Assembly: GCA_009869945.1 (NCBI GenBank)
Contig: WIXG01000008.1
Coordinates: 434,001 to 498,000 of the forward strand
Length of the DNA stretch: 64,000 nucleotides
Direction of reading: 5' to 3'
Source of the DNA: Mesaphorura yosii
Taxonomy: Eukaryota > Arthropoda > Collembola > Poduromorpha > Tullbergiidae
Shown here: positions 35,314 through 47,800 of the stretch, one piece after another
Position numbering within the stretch: the stretch's first letter is position 1
How the letters are laid out: the number at the start of each line of letters is the position of its first letter
The notes under the pieces: generated by a model
Database searches by the model: none
The model's input: the letters and a program-made list of their open reading frames with translations, nothing else
Told to the model about the DNA's origin: nothing
Translations under genes and position numbers: made by a program

Positions 35314-36559
35314 CTTTGTCACCGATTACGATTACAACAATCTGAGCAGAATCCGTCCTAGCACCGATTTCATGTGCAAGCGTTCCTGATGCCTCGATGT
35401 CAGCGAGTCGCAATGAAAAATGAAATTATCTTTGTTTGATTGAGCTGATTTCACTACGAAAATGTCAAAATCCTTGTACCATGTACAACGCAAAGTTATA
35501 AAATGGAGATGCAAGTTGAAATGAACATTACTGACAATGTTCATTTCATTTAATTTATTTATTATCGCTGATTGCCATGGACCATTTTGGCAGTCTGCAA
35601 ATCCGTCCAGCAGTCTAGACGGAGCGTGAACTCCGTGAAATGCCATTTCTATCGGTTGTCGTCAGAAATTGCAAATTACAAAACGCTTGTCCGCCTGATG
35701 TGTTCCGCTCTCGTCTGGCGTCTAGTCGGCTTTGGCTTATGATTTACGAAATGGAACTTAATGGCTGATGGTGTACAAATTCATTCCTCCATTCCAGCAA
35801 ATTACCTTCGGATTTTGCAATTTTATTGCTTGCAGTGAGGGCGGAGCGCGGTGGTGAAATTGACCCTCATGAATCCAACCCGCCCGCTGCTGGTAAACCC
35901 AAACGGGTGCAGGTGGTCAAAACAAATTGCCTCATGAGTCCCAGAAAGCAATAAATCAGCCATAAATTTTTCCAACAAAGTAAACGGCACAACATCGAAT
36001 ATGAAATGAAAGCACCGCATTGTTAAGTGAAAGCGAAGTACCCCTTCAGTTTACCTTTTGGTCAATGGCCATCATTCATCCTCTGAAGAATCCTTGTGAG
36101 AGGAACAATGGAAATCGCAAGCGCGCCTTGTTGAGGAGGCTTCGCATTGATTTCATAATTTGATCAATAATAAACACAAGCGCAGCAAAAATAAAGTAAA
36201 GGTTTCGACGATTATCAGTTCTAATTAAGTTACTTTTCTAGGCTTAAGCTTGTGCCATACTTAAGAGTGTCAATTATTTAATAGCAATGCTAACGATTGG
36301 ATCCCACCGACCATACAGAGCAGACTGAATCTAAGTTTCAATTCAAAGGGTATGATGACAAGTGACAGCGGTTTTCTTTGCTCAGTTACTATGTTCTAAT
36401 TGATAATTACATTAATAACGGCTTTAGATGCCCAACAAATGTATCTTCTGACCAACAAAACACATAATCTGAAGGTGAAGCAAAGATAGCACGCAAACCG
36501 AAGAATCAGAATCAGAGAGGACCAGCTGATCTTGCGTCAGTAATTATAAGCTCAGTGAG
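35314..36559. other. divergent intergenic region
   Basis: About 1.2 kb between XPO7 and the coiled-coil gene, which point away from each other. A 104-codon minus frame (35332-35646) just upstream of XPO7 has no recognisable content. No RNA gene or repeat was seen. Confidence 0.6.
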
Positions 36560-38491
36560 ATGGATCATAGCGTGCGACTATTAAGCATTGATCGGACGAA
36601 GCAGCGTCCGTTGCGTCCAGTTCATTTTAGTCCAACAAAATTGACTAGAAATCCACACAGTCCTGTGAGGTCTCAGCATGATGGTCAAGGTTCCAAAGCT
36701 CCTCAGCTGGCGCCGGATGAACCAAAGGTACTAACAATAACTGTGTTAATTCTTCTACTATTCTTCCCATGTTTGTGACTACTTAACCAATAACTCGCGT
36801 TTGAACTGAACAGGAAATTCAAGTGGGACTGAAAAATGGACACACCGACAATGTTTGCAAGAAACATCATAAAGAAGCTGAATACGATGAAAGGAAACAT
36901 GTTTACAAAACTGATCATAATACTTTTGAAATTACGGTGAAACTTAAGAAGCCACACTCAGCAAGAGGAACTTCTGATAAATTAGTCTCAACGGTTGAAG
37001 TCACTGATGGGACTAAGCACCAACATCAGGATAAGGCAATCAAGCAGAAAACCAAGAACATTCGTCAAGGTATGATAGCGTTACATTGAAAATCACTCCC
37101 ATTAGATTAGAGGTTTCATGAATTTAATCGCAATTTTTGGTGACACAGGCACGTGGGTTGAAGTATTGTCAAAAAAGAACAGAGCCATGGAAAATGAAGA
37201 TGAACCAGAAGACGAGCCGGAACTTGCAAAGAAGGCACCGCGTTCACGTTCCGAATCAGGACAAAGACAGCAAAGGATGGAAGATGTCGAAGTTCACTCC
37301 AGAAAACACTCCAGGCGAAACAAAAAGGAGGAGGTGAAAGATTTGCCAAAGAAGCGGAAGAACAAAACTGTTTTTACCATTACTAAGCCAGATGTTAGAC
37401 GTTCCGAATCAGAAGAAGCGTCTGAAGTTGACGAGGAAAGTGAGGCGCAAAGTGACGTCGAAGTTGCCTACGAACATCATCCAAGGCAAATCAGGCGAGC
37501 CAATCCCGTTCAGAAGAAAAAACCACCGGAAAAGGAATTAGCACTGAACCAACTACTCCTGGAGCGAATGGAGCAACTGAAGCAGGAAAATAGAATCCAG
37601 AAGAAACAAATAGGGGACTTGAATTCGCAGTTGGAGAGAGCACAATCTGAACTACGAGAGTACATGGACACAATCAGGGAGTTGTACGATTTGGCTACAG
37701 TACTAAAAAACGAGAACCAGAATCTCCTTGATAATAGAGAACAAGTTGCTGGAGAGAAACTAATCACAGCAATTGCAGAGAATGAATTACTGAAGAAGCA
37801 TCTACAGCAGTTAACGCAGCAGCATGAATCGATTCTTAAGCCTAAGGATGAAGAGCTCAAGAAGTTAAAAAGCATTGTCACGTAAGTCTTTCTTGATTGG
37901 GAGTGGAAGCGAAACGCTTCAGCTTCATTTTGAGTTAAAGTTCGACATTATTCAATGGTTTCAGATTTGATATTAAAGAATTAATGTCCAAATAAATGTA
38001 GGTCCGTTAAATCAATTCAGGAATTTTCTGACTGACTTGCCTTTTCTTTGTGTTGCAGAGATGTGAAAGCGACACTTGAAGACGAAATTAACGAACTGCA
38101 GTCTGTTCCAATTACCACCTCGGTGAGTAGCACTGCAGCAGCTAAATGCTCTTCGTCGTCGTTTTTCCGAAATCTCAACTTGACAGATGAAGAGCGCGAC
38201 AAAGAAGATCGACGGAGTGAAAGCTTGAAAACAAGTATCAGCGAAATACCAACGATAGACGATGATGAAGAGGAGCCAGTTCACATTCCCCCGAAAGCAA
38301 CGAACCTTCGAAACAGAAATCAGAATCCCACCACCAAAAGGAACGAACGCGAGCGCGCAAGAGTTCGGCAGCACGAAGAGTATCCTTCAATTGACGATGA
38401 CTCCAGCTCAACTCAATATCTCTACTTACAAACTAGTGACAAAAACCGGGATCTTGAGAAAGATGAAGACTTGGATGGTCTTAGAAAGTGA
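36560..38491 (+). CDS. uncharacterised coiled-coil protein
   Basis: Four exons: 36560-36727, 36814-37069, 37149-37881, 38059-38491, about 529 aa. I do not recognise it. The N-terminal quarter is basic with many His, Lys and Ser-Pro/Thr-Lys pairs. The middle is highly charged with Arg/Ser and Glu runs and a KKRKNK-type nuclear-signal-like patch. Residues about 255-390 form a long predicted coiled coil (LNQLLLERMEQLKQENRIQ and following heptads). The C-terminal part is acidic with Ser runs. A gtgagt right after position 38122 could serve as an alternative donor. The shape fits a centrosomal, cytoskeletal or chromatin scaffold, but there is no direct evidence. Its tail faces NELF-C/D. Confidence 0.75.
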
Positions 38492-38870
38492 AATGCCGGG
38501 ATGAGTGCCTTGTGGATCCATCCTTTAATTATAGCAAATGGAAAATGTGTTTAATATTTAATTTTTTTACCATAATCTACACTACTTTTAAAATAAGCAT
38601 GCAGGAGTTTCTATTTTCTAATTTTATATTGAAAATCTTTCCTGCAAACATTAAGCTTTGAACATGTCAGTTGTGGTGGATAGGTTTTAATTAAAATTTA
38701 CATTCTACATTAGTGCCTTTTGTCACCTGTCTGTGTGTGCCAGTCACAAAGATTGAAAAAAGTTAATAAAGGTTCTACTATCTACTCTACTAATTGTCTA
38801 AATGGTCACACTAATACTGCAAACTGCTGATCAGTTCTTAATTTGAAGAAGCAATCAGATGAAACTCATT
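38492..38870. other. convergent 3' region between coiled-coil gene and NELF-C/D
   Basis: 379 bases. A plus-strand AATAAA at 38765-38770 probably ends the coiled-coil transcript. No gene is seen. Confidence 0.6.
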
Positions 38871-38875
38871 TTATT
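38870..38875 (-). terminator. poly(A) signal overlapping the NELF-C/D stop codon
   Basis: On the minus strand the stop codon TAA is itself the middle of AATAAA. Cleavage 10-30 bases downstream would leave a very short 3' untranslated region. Confidence 0.45.
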
Positions 38876-41664
38876 TGGAAAATGAGCTTCCCATTGACCG
38901 CTTCCGTGAGCTTTTTTGGCCTGAGGACGACGAGCTCGACGCTGCAGCGGATGCTGACGCTGATGTGGCGGCTTGTGCACGGCAGTGAACTACAGTAGAT
39001 AGTGAGTACTTTAAGAATAGAATAATTTCGCTGAAGCATGATTTTCTTACCAATAAACTCCGAGACAGTGTCATGATGATCAGTGCTCCCGCTTCCGTAG
39101 TGCGAGTCACCGCCACCGCTTCGGCTGAGTCCAGTGATGTCATCATCTTCCACCAATGGCAAGAACAGTGTGACAAAGTCGTGGCTGTATGGTGGTGAAA
39201 TCATATCGAGCACTTCCGTCACGAAGTACCGAATCAATGAAATATCCGTGTCTCCGTTTGCCCAACACGAATGTACATATTTTACAACGGGAATGACGTA
39301 GCCGCGACTCATCAAGTGCACCATGCGATCCAAAAGCATTTTTCTTTGCTCCAGTTGCACTAAAATTTCTAGTTCATCATTTTTGGCTTCAAAGAGCTTG
39401 ATAAGCAGATTGTGGATTTTCTGATGAAGAAGAGAGTGCGCAGTTCCAATTTCGTCGAGTAAAGCTATGTGAATTGGAGTGTGCTCCGTCGTCAAGTTGA
39501 AGTACGACGGCTCTGTTACTTCTGCCTCAACCCATGCTGCGAATTCCAGGAAGAATTTGTTTTAGACTAGTTCACGTAATGTTCAGTAATTATAATAAAT
39601 CCCTTTGAATGCTTACTTATAATTCCAACTGACACAACTGGGTACCGAATACATTGATAGATTGTAGGAATGTCCACCACTAACTCCGAACTCGTTTTGC
39701 CAACACAAAGCAAGACTTTCTCAATTGCCTGTATTGTGGTTTTCAGCTCGCTCTGTTTCAATGATTGTCTTTGGCCACGTTTGAAAGTCTCCAGAACGCT
39801 ACCCGCATACGCTAGCAAGAAAATGTATTTTGACTTGTGTTCTGGGTTCAGCTTTGAGGATGGCTTGAATAGAGCAGCGATCAGAAGATCTGTCGAGGAA
39901 AAAATCAAAACCAATTAATTTCAGGTGACCGGGTGACCCGCACACTGCATTAAACGAAATGAAATAAGGATTAATGGCGGACTAACCTAGAAACTGTGGG
40001 CTCCTTATGAGATCAACTGGCGGTGGATCCGTTGAGGTATACATTTTGTACAACTGTGTTATGTCAGCAGGGTTCAGCGCGCTTCGGCTCAACATAGACG
40101 AAAGCGCCTGGCAAGCTCGCGGGTAATTGGTTGACCCGTTGAGAGACATGATTATCTGAGTCACATCATGTCCCTTGTCTGAAGCACACTTCACAATCTC
40201 TTGGCTCAGACGCTTGATTAAATGAGTTCCCCGAGTGTTCCCCTGCATTATGGCGTGAAGAAGGACTTGGCTGTAGACAAATGTGTGCTCTGAGTGACAG
40301 ATCATTTCCTGAAAATTGGAACAGAAGTCACGATAACACCAAAATTAGAAACCATCAATATGAGTTATAATCGCCTACCGCAGTGTCTTTCATACACTTC
40401 AGCGTGGTCTCGTCATCTTTGCTGTCCATTATTTTCAGAATTGAAGTCTTAAGCATCCGAGAAAACACTTCAATTTGTTGGGCTGCTGTTGAAATACTGG
40501 TAATCTCGCCTTGATAGCCGGCGTCAGATATTAACTAGAAAAGGAAGTCCGTTCTAGAATTCTTTTCGTTCCATTTCATGAGACTTGCATTGACATTGGT
40601 GTACCTTAATTGTAAAGTTTAACATGAGACAATCTGGATAATCCTCCGCTAGTTTGTAAACTAGTTTTCTCCATGTTGGATGTTCAATCATTTCTGTCAA
40701 CCATCCTGGAGTCTTAAGTATGGTAAAATAATGGTGGAGAAAGAGTCATAAGTCCGAGATCATTTAGAACTCCATTCAAAAATCGTACCTCTCCCTCTTC
40801 AGAAAAGATCGAATCGGCCTTCTTAGGGTCAAACGATTTTACAATCATGTCAGTTAGGCTGGACTCCACTTTATGCCGAACTTCATTGATATTGGCTCCG
40901 GCTGATATCACCCATTCTGCCATTAGATTTGCCATCTGAGCGTACGCATGATAATTTGTTGAAAGAAGGTCGATCACTTGCTCGGGCGAACCGCCGGCTT
41001 GAAAATATCTGAAGTGAGCAATAACAACATGCTATTTACAGCTGCATATGATAGCGGGCAAATATACGGTCGATGGATTGTGTGTAATAGCACACGCATT
41101 TACCTCTTCAACTGATTGAAAATTCCAGGCTCCATGATATAATCGGGAGTCGCAAATTTGGCCAGGCAATCATCCAGCACGGCATGATTCTTCCCGGATT
41201 CATCGACGTGGATCTGAAAGATGGGGTCATCCATAAATCATTGAATAGCGTCATTTGTTACATTCCATATGCGCTAAGTGAAGGAAATTGACACAAGATC
41301 ATAAGGCTAAGAGCAAAGAGTATCTTATGGAATGTCGTAATGAACGAGCCACAAATTGGCAATTAATCAGACGTTTAGATATCACGTCCACAATGTCATG
41401 CGCTCTATCATTGCGGGAGTTACAAAAACTAAAACTGACATTAGTAAGTAAGCAAATGGAACAGTTCATGCACAACAATTTTATTGCGTGATTCTTAGTA
41501 TTCGGATACTGTCCGCTTCCGGTAGTTCCTCAACAACATACCTCAGCGTCATCCCGAAGGGCTCCAGGTGCTTCTTCGTGTTCTTCCCACGGGCGACTAC
41601 TCACGGCTTCACCAGATCGTGTCCAAGTCCTCTCTTCAGTGTCATCATCGTCAGGCGACTCCAT
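38871..41664 (-). CDS. NELFCD: negative elongation factor C/D (NELF-C/D, TH1)
   Basis: Nine exons (minus): 41664-41542, 41213-41104, 41008-40789, 40712-40605, 40534-40379, 40308-39987, 39889-39617, 39536-39051, 38989-38871, 638 aa. NELF-C/D is a subunit of the NELF complex that holds RNA polymerase II in promoter-proximal pause. Diagnostic segments: [92 protein letters not shown] and SEFIVHCRAQ. The N-terminus is short and acidic as in relatives. The C-terminus has an extra Ala/Ser run after the conserved end. The start ATG lies 28 bases from the start of the divergent UPF0598 gene. Confidence 0.96.
41214..41541 (-). other. first intron of NELF-C/D
   Basis: 328 bases, much longer than the other introns of the gene. 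Short frames inside have no content. It might hold control elements for the shared promoter; nothing specific is seen. Confidence 0.6.
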
Positions 41665-41692
41665 CGTTAATTAGTGGATAGTGATCGTGATA
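41665..41692. promoter_or_regulatory. 28-bp gap between divergent start codons
   Basis: Only 28 bases separate the ATG of NELF-C/D (minus) from the first ATG of the UPF0598 gene (plus). Both promoters must overlap the other gene's 5' end, unless the UPF0598 protein starts at a later Met such as 41756. Confidence 0.6.
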
Positions 41693-42716
41693 ATGATGTC
41701 TGTTAGAAGCTGCAACTGTGGCGCTAACTTAATTGGCCACTTCCTACCGCTGTCTATGTCCACATCCACAACAAGCAATGTCACTAAAAACTCAGCTGTC
41801 ATCAACTTTAAACTTATCAGAGCCACATTTCACACGTCTTCAAATAAATTCAGTGCGACTGGAGTGGATGACAAGGCGTCCACAACCAGGACCACTGGAC
41901 CAGTAACCTATGTCCAAGGACAATACCGGGACAAAATTCGTGAATACTTTTATTTCATCGACCACCAAGGTTTTGTATGTACCCACACAGATTACATTTC
42001 AATAGCGTAGCGTTCTTTATTCGCATCTCTCTCAGGCGAAAGCACAACAGTTGTAGTTGTCAGATTTCGGGACAGATGATTCGTTGCCAGCATGGGGCTG
42101 AATGAGACTAATTTCTGTTTATACTTTGCAGTTGTATCTCGATGATGCTCGAATGAAAAACTTCACGTCTTGTTTTAAAGGTAGGCGGTACGGGTCATTT
42201 AGTCGCTAGTCGCTGGTCAGTCACAGGTCGTAGATGCTATGTAGTTCTTCATTGGTTATCGTTATCTTGACAGATAAAAAGTTCCTGCATTTTTTCTACT
42301 CCCGAGTCCGTCAAAATGCTACAGGCCGCTACACCTCCGAATTTCCTTACATCTCACCGTGTGGGCGCGAACTGAACTTTATACGAGGCGACGATGTCCC
42401 AATTGTGTTCACGGCAATCAAGAATGGCACAGAGTTAGTATGGGGAAATGTGGACGAACTCAGCATACCGTTTGACCCCAGTAAAATTTACATGAGCGTT
42501 GAAAACGGTCGGATTTATCATCCGTACCCCAACAAGTACCCACACGTTGGGTTAATTGCCAGTAAGATTGGGATTGAAATCAGCAACAACTTTGTATTCG
42601 ACGAGAACAAGATACCGATAGCATTTAAGTGGGCTGGAAAACAAGACAGACTTACGAACGAATGTAAACTTCTGCTGGACAAGATTCATGAGAAGACGAT
42701 GAAGTCAAGTACATAA
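41693..42716 (+). CDS. mitochondrial UPF0598 protein (C8orf82 homologue)
   Basis: Three exons: 41693-41974, 42132-42180, 42274-42716, about 257 aa. The conserved family core is plain: YVQGQYRDKIREYFYFIDHQ, then GFLYLDDARMKNFTSCFK across the splice joins, DKKFLHFFYSRVRQN, FPYISPCGRELNFIRGDD and IPFDPSKIYMSVENGRIYHP. The family is known as UPF0598 (human C8orf82, Drosophila CG30010) and its function is not established. The N-terminus is Ser/Thr-rich with Arg and Lys but few acids, consistent with a mitochondrial presequence. The start could be at 41693, 41696 or the Met at 41756. Confidence 0.93.
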
Positions 42717-42969
42717 AAAGTGTCAATAGTCGTATTTAAGTTGTACTGAAAAGCTCATCAGAAACTTTTATCAATTAAAATTAAGTATGACTTAAAATTG
42801 TACTTTCGAGTTCCCCTTCACGTATGATTGTTATTAAATTTTTGGTAGGATTACAATCACGATGAAGACAATGTCCTTACAGTTTGGCATTTGAATTTGA
42901 TCGATCATTTGTCGTATAGTGTATCACAATTTCTTTGATTCGATAGGATGTCTTTAGTTTTCCTCCCTT

Positions 42970-44113
42970 TCATTTCATCCAGGAAAGCCCTTTAGAGACT
43001 TCAATGCTGCTTATGCCACTTGAAGATGTTTGTGACTGGTCTGAGGTCGAAGATGATAGCGTTGGCGTTGATGATCCCATTCTATTGAAAGGTTTTAAAG
43101 CTTTGGCACGATAAGTGTCATGGATTTCTGGCATGTACGGTGAAAACTTAATCCAGTGTGGGTCTCTTGTGTCGGGGTCATCATAATTTTCTTCATAGAA
43201 ACTTTTGTGACTCGTTTCAGCCTCTTCTTGCGCACGCTTGTGAAAGTCAACGAGGTTGTTATTGAGCCTATGCGATTAAAATCAAAAGCACATTAGTGAA
43301 GATTTTGTCAACAGGAACTTATAAGTTGTGAAACTGAAACTGATTCAAAATCTTACAAATCATTGGCAGCCTTGTTACAGTTTGACTCTTCCACCTTGTA
43401 AAATGAACTTCGTACGATTTTAAGTATGTGCCAAATATGATGTCGTGATTTGCTCCAGCCATGGTTGAAGTGCGAAGTTAGGTCGAAATTGCCACGGCGT
43501 GCGTGGATAGCCGGGTGAAATATCGGTGGGTGGAATGTGACATTCTAAACGAACGCAACATTTGTATGAGTTTGCTAACATATACTCAATGTTGAACGAA
43601 TTGCATGACTTACAGGCACAATTGTTGTATCAGGAAAGTTATCATTGAACTTAATTGTGAACCGAAAAACTCCACCTTGGTAAGGTCCGTAGTGAACAAA
43701 TAAGACACCAAACCAATCTGCAAGGAATTCAATGTGAACAAGGTTATCAAACCAAAGTACAAAAGTTGTAGAAAAACTTACAATAGGCTGACTTTCGAGA
43801 AGGAATAACATAAATTCCACCGAGCTTCCGTTGATTAGTGATCATGGAACTACAATTTTAAAGAAACGTACACTTTATTCATGAATCAGTAATTGACCAA
43901 GTCAAATAAATCAAATTCAAAAACTTACTATTCAGACGTGAAATATGACTCTCTGAAGCATGGTGCTAATAGACTGAAATGTGGTGGAAGTTTTAGCTGA
44001 TTCGCCGTATGCAGTTTTATTGACGCTGAAGGAGATCCCCCAATGTTGGCCTCATCAGTTGCTGCAATCACTGATCTCTTCGTGTTTTGCTGGAAATGAT
44101 TTCTAGACTCCAT
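42970..44113 (-). CDS. AKTIP: AKTIP/Fused Toes homologue, inactive E2-like protein
   Basis: Five exons (minus): 44113-43929, 43849-43782, 43717-43614, 43544-43357, 43267-42970, 280 aa. AKTIP has a UBC (E2) fold without the catalytic cysteine. It works in the FTS-Hook-FHIP complex that links vesicles to dynein, and in vertebrates at telomeres. The core reads WFGVLFVHYGPYQGGVFRFT, DNFPDTTIVPNVTFHPPIFH, then HHIWHILKIVRSSFYKVE. No Cys stands where an active E2 would have one, as expected for the family. The tail ends KGLSWMK, matching the family's conserved GLSWV end. The N-terminal 60 residues are less conserved. The start is the only suitable ATG in frame. Confidence 0.92.
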
Positions 44114-44855
44114 TGCACTGCAGACCGTGGAAGTGGCACAGCCACTCCCCGATTAATGTTTATTAAACAAATCTGAGTTTATATCAACCGCAATACTGCT
44201 CAATCAGGAAGTTGACGTCAACTTCGAATTTTGACTTGATCGTAATGTTAAAGATTCCAATTTGTGATGTTTTATTGACGCGATTGTAATTAAAGCAAAT
44301 GGGTAAAGATTTCTCACTCTGTTTAGAAGTGTAAAAGATTCGGGCTGCTTGATCAACAGCAACAGCGCAATTAAAACTATTAAAAGTTGTCTTGTCTGAC
44401 TTGAATTTTGATGTATGATTAATCCCACCCGTTCGCGAAACAACACCGCACAAGGAAGGAACGGGAATTGTATAGCTTTACATCTCGATCTCACTTCGAC
44501 GTCGTTCAGCAGCAGTCGACTTTGTTCATTTGTGGCTTTTACTAGGCAGTCAAATGTTCGCCACTTCGCCAGTATGATAAAAATTGTGATAAGATTACAA
44601 TTACAGGATGATTTATTTTGCTTCGCAAAAATATATTCTATCTCGTAACTGCAACATATAAACTAATCATTTTCAGTATAAAGGTACATTTTGGGGCGTA
44701 TAAGTTATGCTGATAAATGAAATGGCAAGTAATACTTGTGAAAGCTCTTGTGTAATGGAAGGTAGCCTAAAACGAACGAAGATTAAACGAAGTCAAGTAG
44801 ATTGAAAAATGCGATCTCAAAGAACGCTCACATTCATCAGATTCTCAATACGTTC
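44114..44855. other. intergenic region between AKTIP start and DPP4-like stop
   Basis: 742 bases holding the AKTIP promoter and the DPP4-like 3' untranslated region. A minus-strand AATAAA at 44617-44612 may be the DPP4-like poly(A) signal. Short open frames here look like chance. Confidence 0.55.
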
Positions 44856-47800
44856 TTAGTTAAAACACTCTTCAAATAAGAAATTCTCCAGGGAATGATA
44901 TAAATGCGGCCGCACTCCGCTGAGTCCGTGACTTTCGTCTGGATAGCTCTGCAGAAATAAAAATGACCATTAGCGGACCATCAGTTAACATCGTAGGTTG
45001 TTAGCTCTGAACAAACCTGTTGCCTAAATAAGATGTCAGATCTTTCCAGCGCTCTCGAGAGAATCATGGACTGCTGATAGTGCACGTTATCATCAGCGTT
45101 ACCATGTACTAGGTAAAACTTCTTGTTTCTAAAATTGTCCACGTAGTGTGTGACATCGCTGACATTGTAAGCATTGTAATTGTCATTTTGAGTCGGAAGT
45201 CCCATGTAACGTTCGGTGTATATTGTGTCTGCGAAAAGAAAACGTTAGTTGAAAAGTTCAATTTATTCATTGTAAAACAATCTTTTAAATCAGACCTACC
45301 GTAGAGCAGCCAGTTTGTTACAGGTGCCACCGAGATACCGCACTTGTACACATTCTTGATTGAATCCAGCCCCATTGCCATTGCTGTTGCAAAACCACCG
45401 TAGCTCCAGCCCCAGAGAGCTGTGCGATTTGCATCGATGGACGGAATATTGTTAACAAGCCACCTGCATCACAGAAAATTAGCTGTTATTTCAGATATTT
45501 CTTGAAACACCCTTCAGAAACTGCAAATATTTCACGTACTCAGCACCATTAATCTGGTCGTACACTTCAACGGTTCCCAGCCTTCTGTAAACTTGGAATT
45601 TTAAGTCATCCGATTGCCGTCCCGATCCTCGTCCATCAATACTCGCGTAAATCACCGAATGCGATGAAACAAGTGAAGTGGACCAATCAACGCCATAGTT
45701 GTTGGATATGCGCTGTGAGCCAGGACCACCATAAACGTCGACGAGAAGTGGATACTTCTTTGAAGCGTCAAGATTCGGTGGGAAGTATACACGAGCACGT
45801 ATTTTAAATTGATTTCCGGTTTCAGGAGGCAGCTGAATCTCGTAGTCTTTGTAGTCTGGTACTTTGACAGTTGCCAGACGCTGTCGCACTCGTGTATTGG
45901 AAGCCCATGTTAAAAGTACGGTATCAGGACTCTGAAAACAAAACTTTTCCCAATGAACTTTCAAGTTTCTATAATAATATCCACAAATCGTACCTTCGTT
46001 GATCTGACTGTCACTTCGGGTGGCGAGAACGGCCCTCCATTACACGTGTGAATAAAGTGACTGAATTTTGTGCTCAGTTCGACTGAATTTGCTAAACATG
46101 ATTCGCCAGCGCTTGTTTTCAGTGAGCAGGTAATACATACTAAATCGTCCTTCTCCGATTTAGTATTAACGTACCACAAGTGGGTTTGGCTAGGAATTGC
46201 CTCCTCAGAGGTCATGTCATATCCTGGCGCTGTGAAGTAACTGTGAACATAAGTTCATTAGAATTTTGTCTCGGTCGTTTGCAGGACGCGAACTTACATT
46301 CTTCCACCTGCTTCGTCCCAAGCAAGAATCGAATCGACGGAGAACAATCCAAACGTAAGGCTCATTTTGGTGTTTTTAGAAAATCGTAAAATATGGCGGT
46401 ATGTTGTAGGAAGTTTTGAAGTGGCACTCTGTTTTTTCTTATCACTTATTTGCTGTGTTTGACTTGTTAGCGTAAGGAATGAGTCTCCGTTCTTGGAAAC
46501 GTGCGGAACGTCAACATCAATCCAGCCAGTTGAGATCATAGTTGTGAGAATCTTCAAACCCATAAATTATAAGCATCAACATCAAGCACACGTCGATTAT
46601 CGCGTAGAAGGAATTCTTTAAAGTGCTTACAGTTTCACAACTTCCTTGCATATCACATAAATGAGTTCGTGAATCATTCTGATGGCGATTCAATGTATTG
46701 ACTAGGACCTTTGAGCCAGATGCCCATTTCACTGAACCAATGTAGTGTCTGAGGAGTGTCACATACGTTTAGGGTAAATGGCCTCATAATTAGAAACGCC
46801 ATAGTAGTTTAGTATAAACTTACTCAGATGGCACATTGGGGTACTGAATATTTTTTACCATCCGGTATTGCTGAACTGGCTGTCCCGTCGGATTTGTCAC
46901 CGTCCGATTATCAGCAAACGAAACAATATTTACTTTCGCCGTTGGATTCTTTCGTCCAGACTACAAGTTGACAGGTTAAATATAGTTTCCGCCAGCTTGC
47001 GAGAAGGTGCTGAGTATTTTACCTTTGGATATGACAAATTTTCCAAATGTGGGTACGGATACTGGAGCAAAATGGCAGAAGTGCCATAAATTGGGTAGTG
47101 TATTTTCTCCACTTCCGTGTCATTGAATGTTACGAAAGCCAGCCCGGTTCCATCCGGTGAGAACCAGAGAGCAGTGCTCGTCGCGAACATTTCCTCTACA
47201 AATGAAATATCAATTGAAAATAATTCAAAGCGACAAGCAATTTCTTCATCTCATACCTTCATACACCCAATCAGTGATGCCATGGAGGATATTGATGGTC
47301 CCATCGAATGTGAGCTGGCTCGCTTCTTTATCTCTCGCATTCGCTTTGTAAAATACGTTCGCAAATTGGACAAAAGCAATTCCATTCCCAACAGTTGACC
47401 ACACAACCAACTGATGAAAACGATCAAGTTCTTGTGGATCGAGGCGTGAAAGAGATTGCACGAGCGGAATAAATTCTCTGTAAATCAGTCATAAAAATGC
47501 CACATATTAACACATGCTGTACAGGTTTCAACTTTAAGATTTTATGAACCATCTGAACGTACTTTTTTTCCACATCATAAATTTCGTATTTGGCAACTGA
47601 AGAGTGTCGAAAAATCTACATATCATAAAAGGGGGAATTTGACCGTTACGCATACTCGCTTCACTTTGCGAAGACGGTGAGAATTCTTACCTGTTGGCGA
47701 CTGTATCCGAGCAGAATGAATTTTTTGTCTGGCGAGAAAATGGCTTCGAATGCTCGGAATCCACCCTGAAACGAAGCAGGTCTCAGTAAACATGCAACAT

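Noticed and set aside
35332-35646. 104-codon minus frame just upstream of XPO7
   Set aside because: It ends before the XPO7 start, no conserved content. Probably 5' leader.
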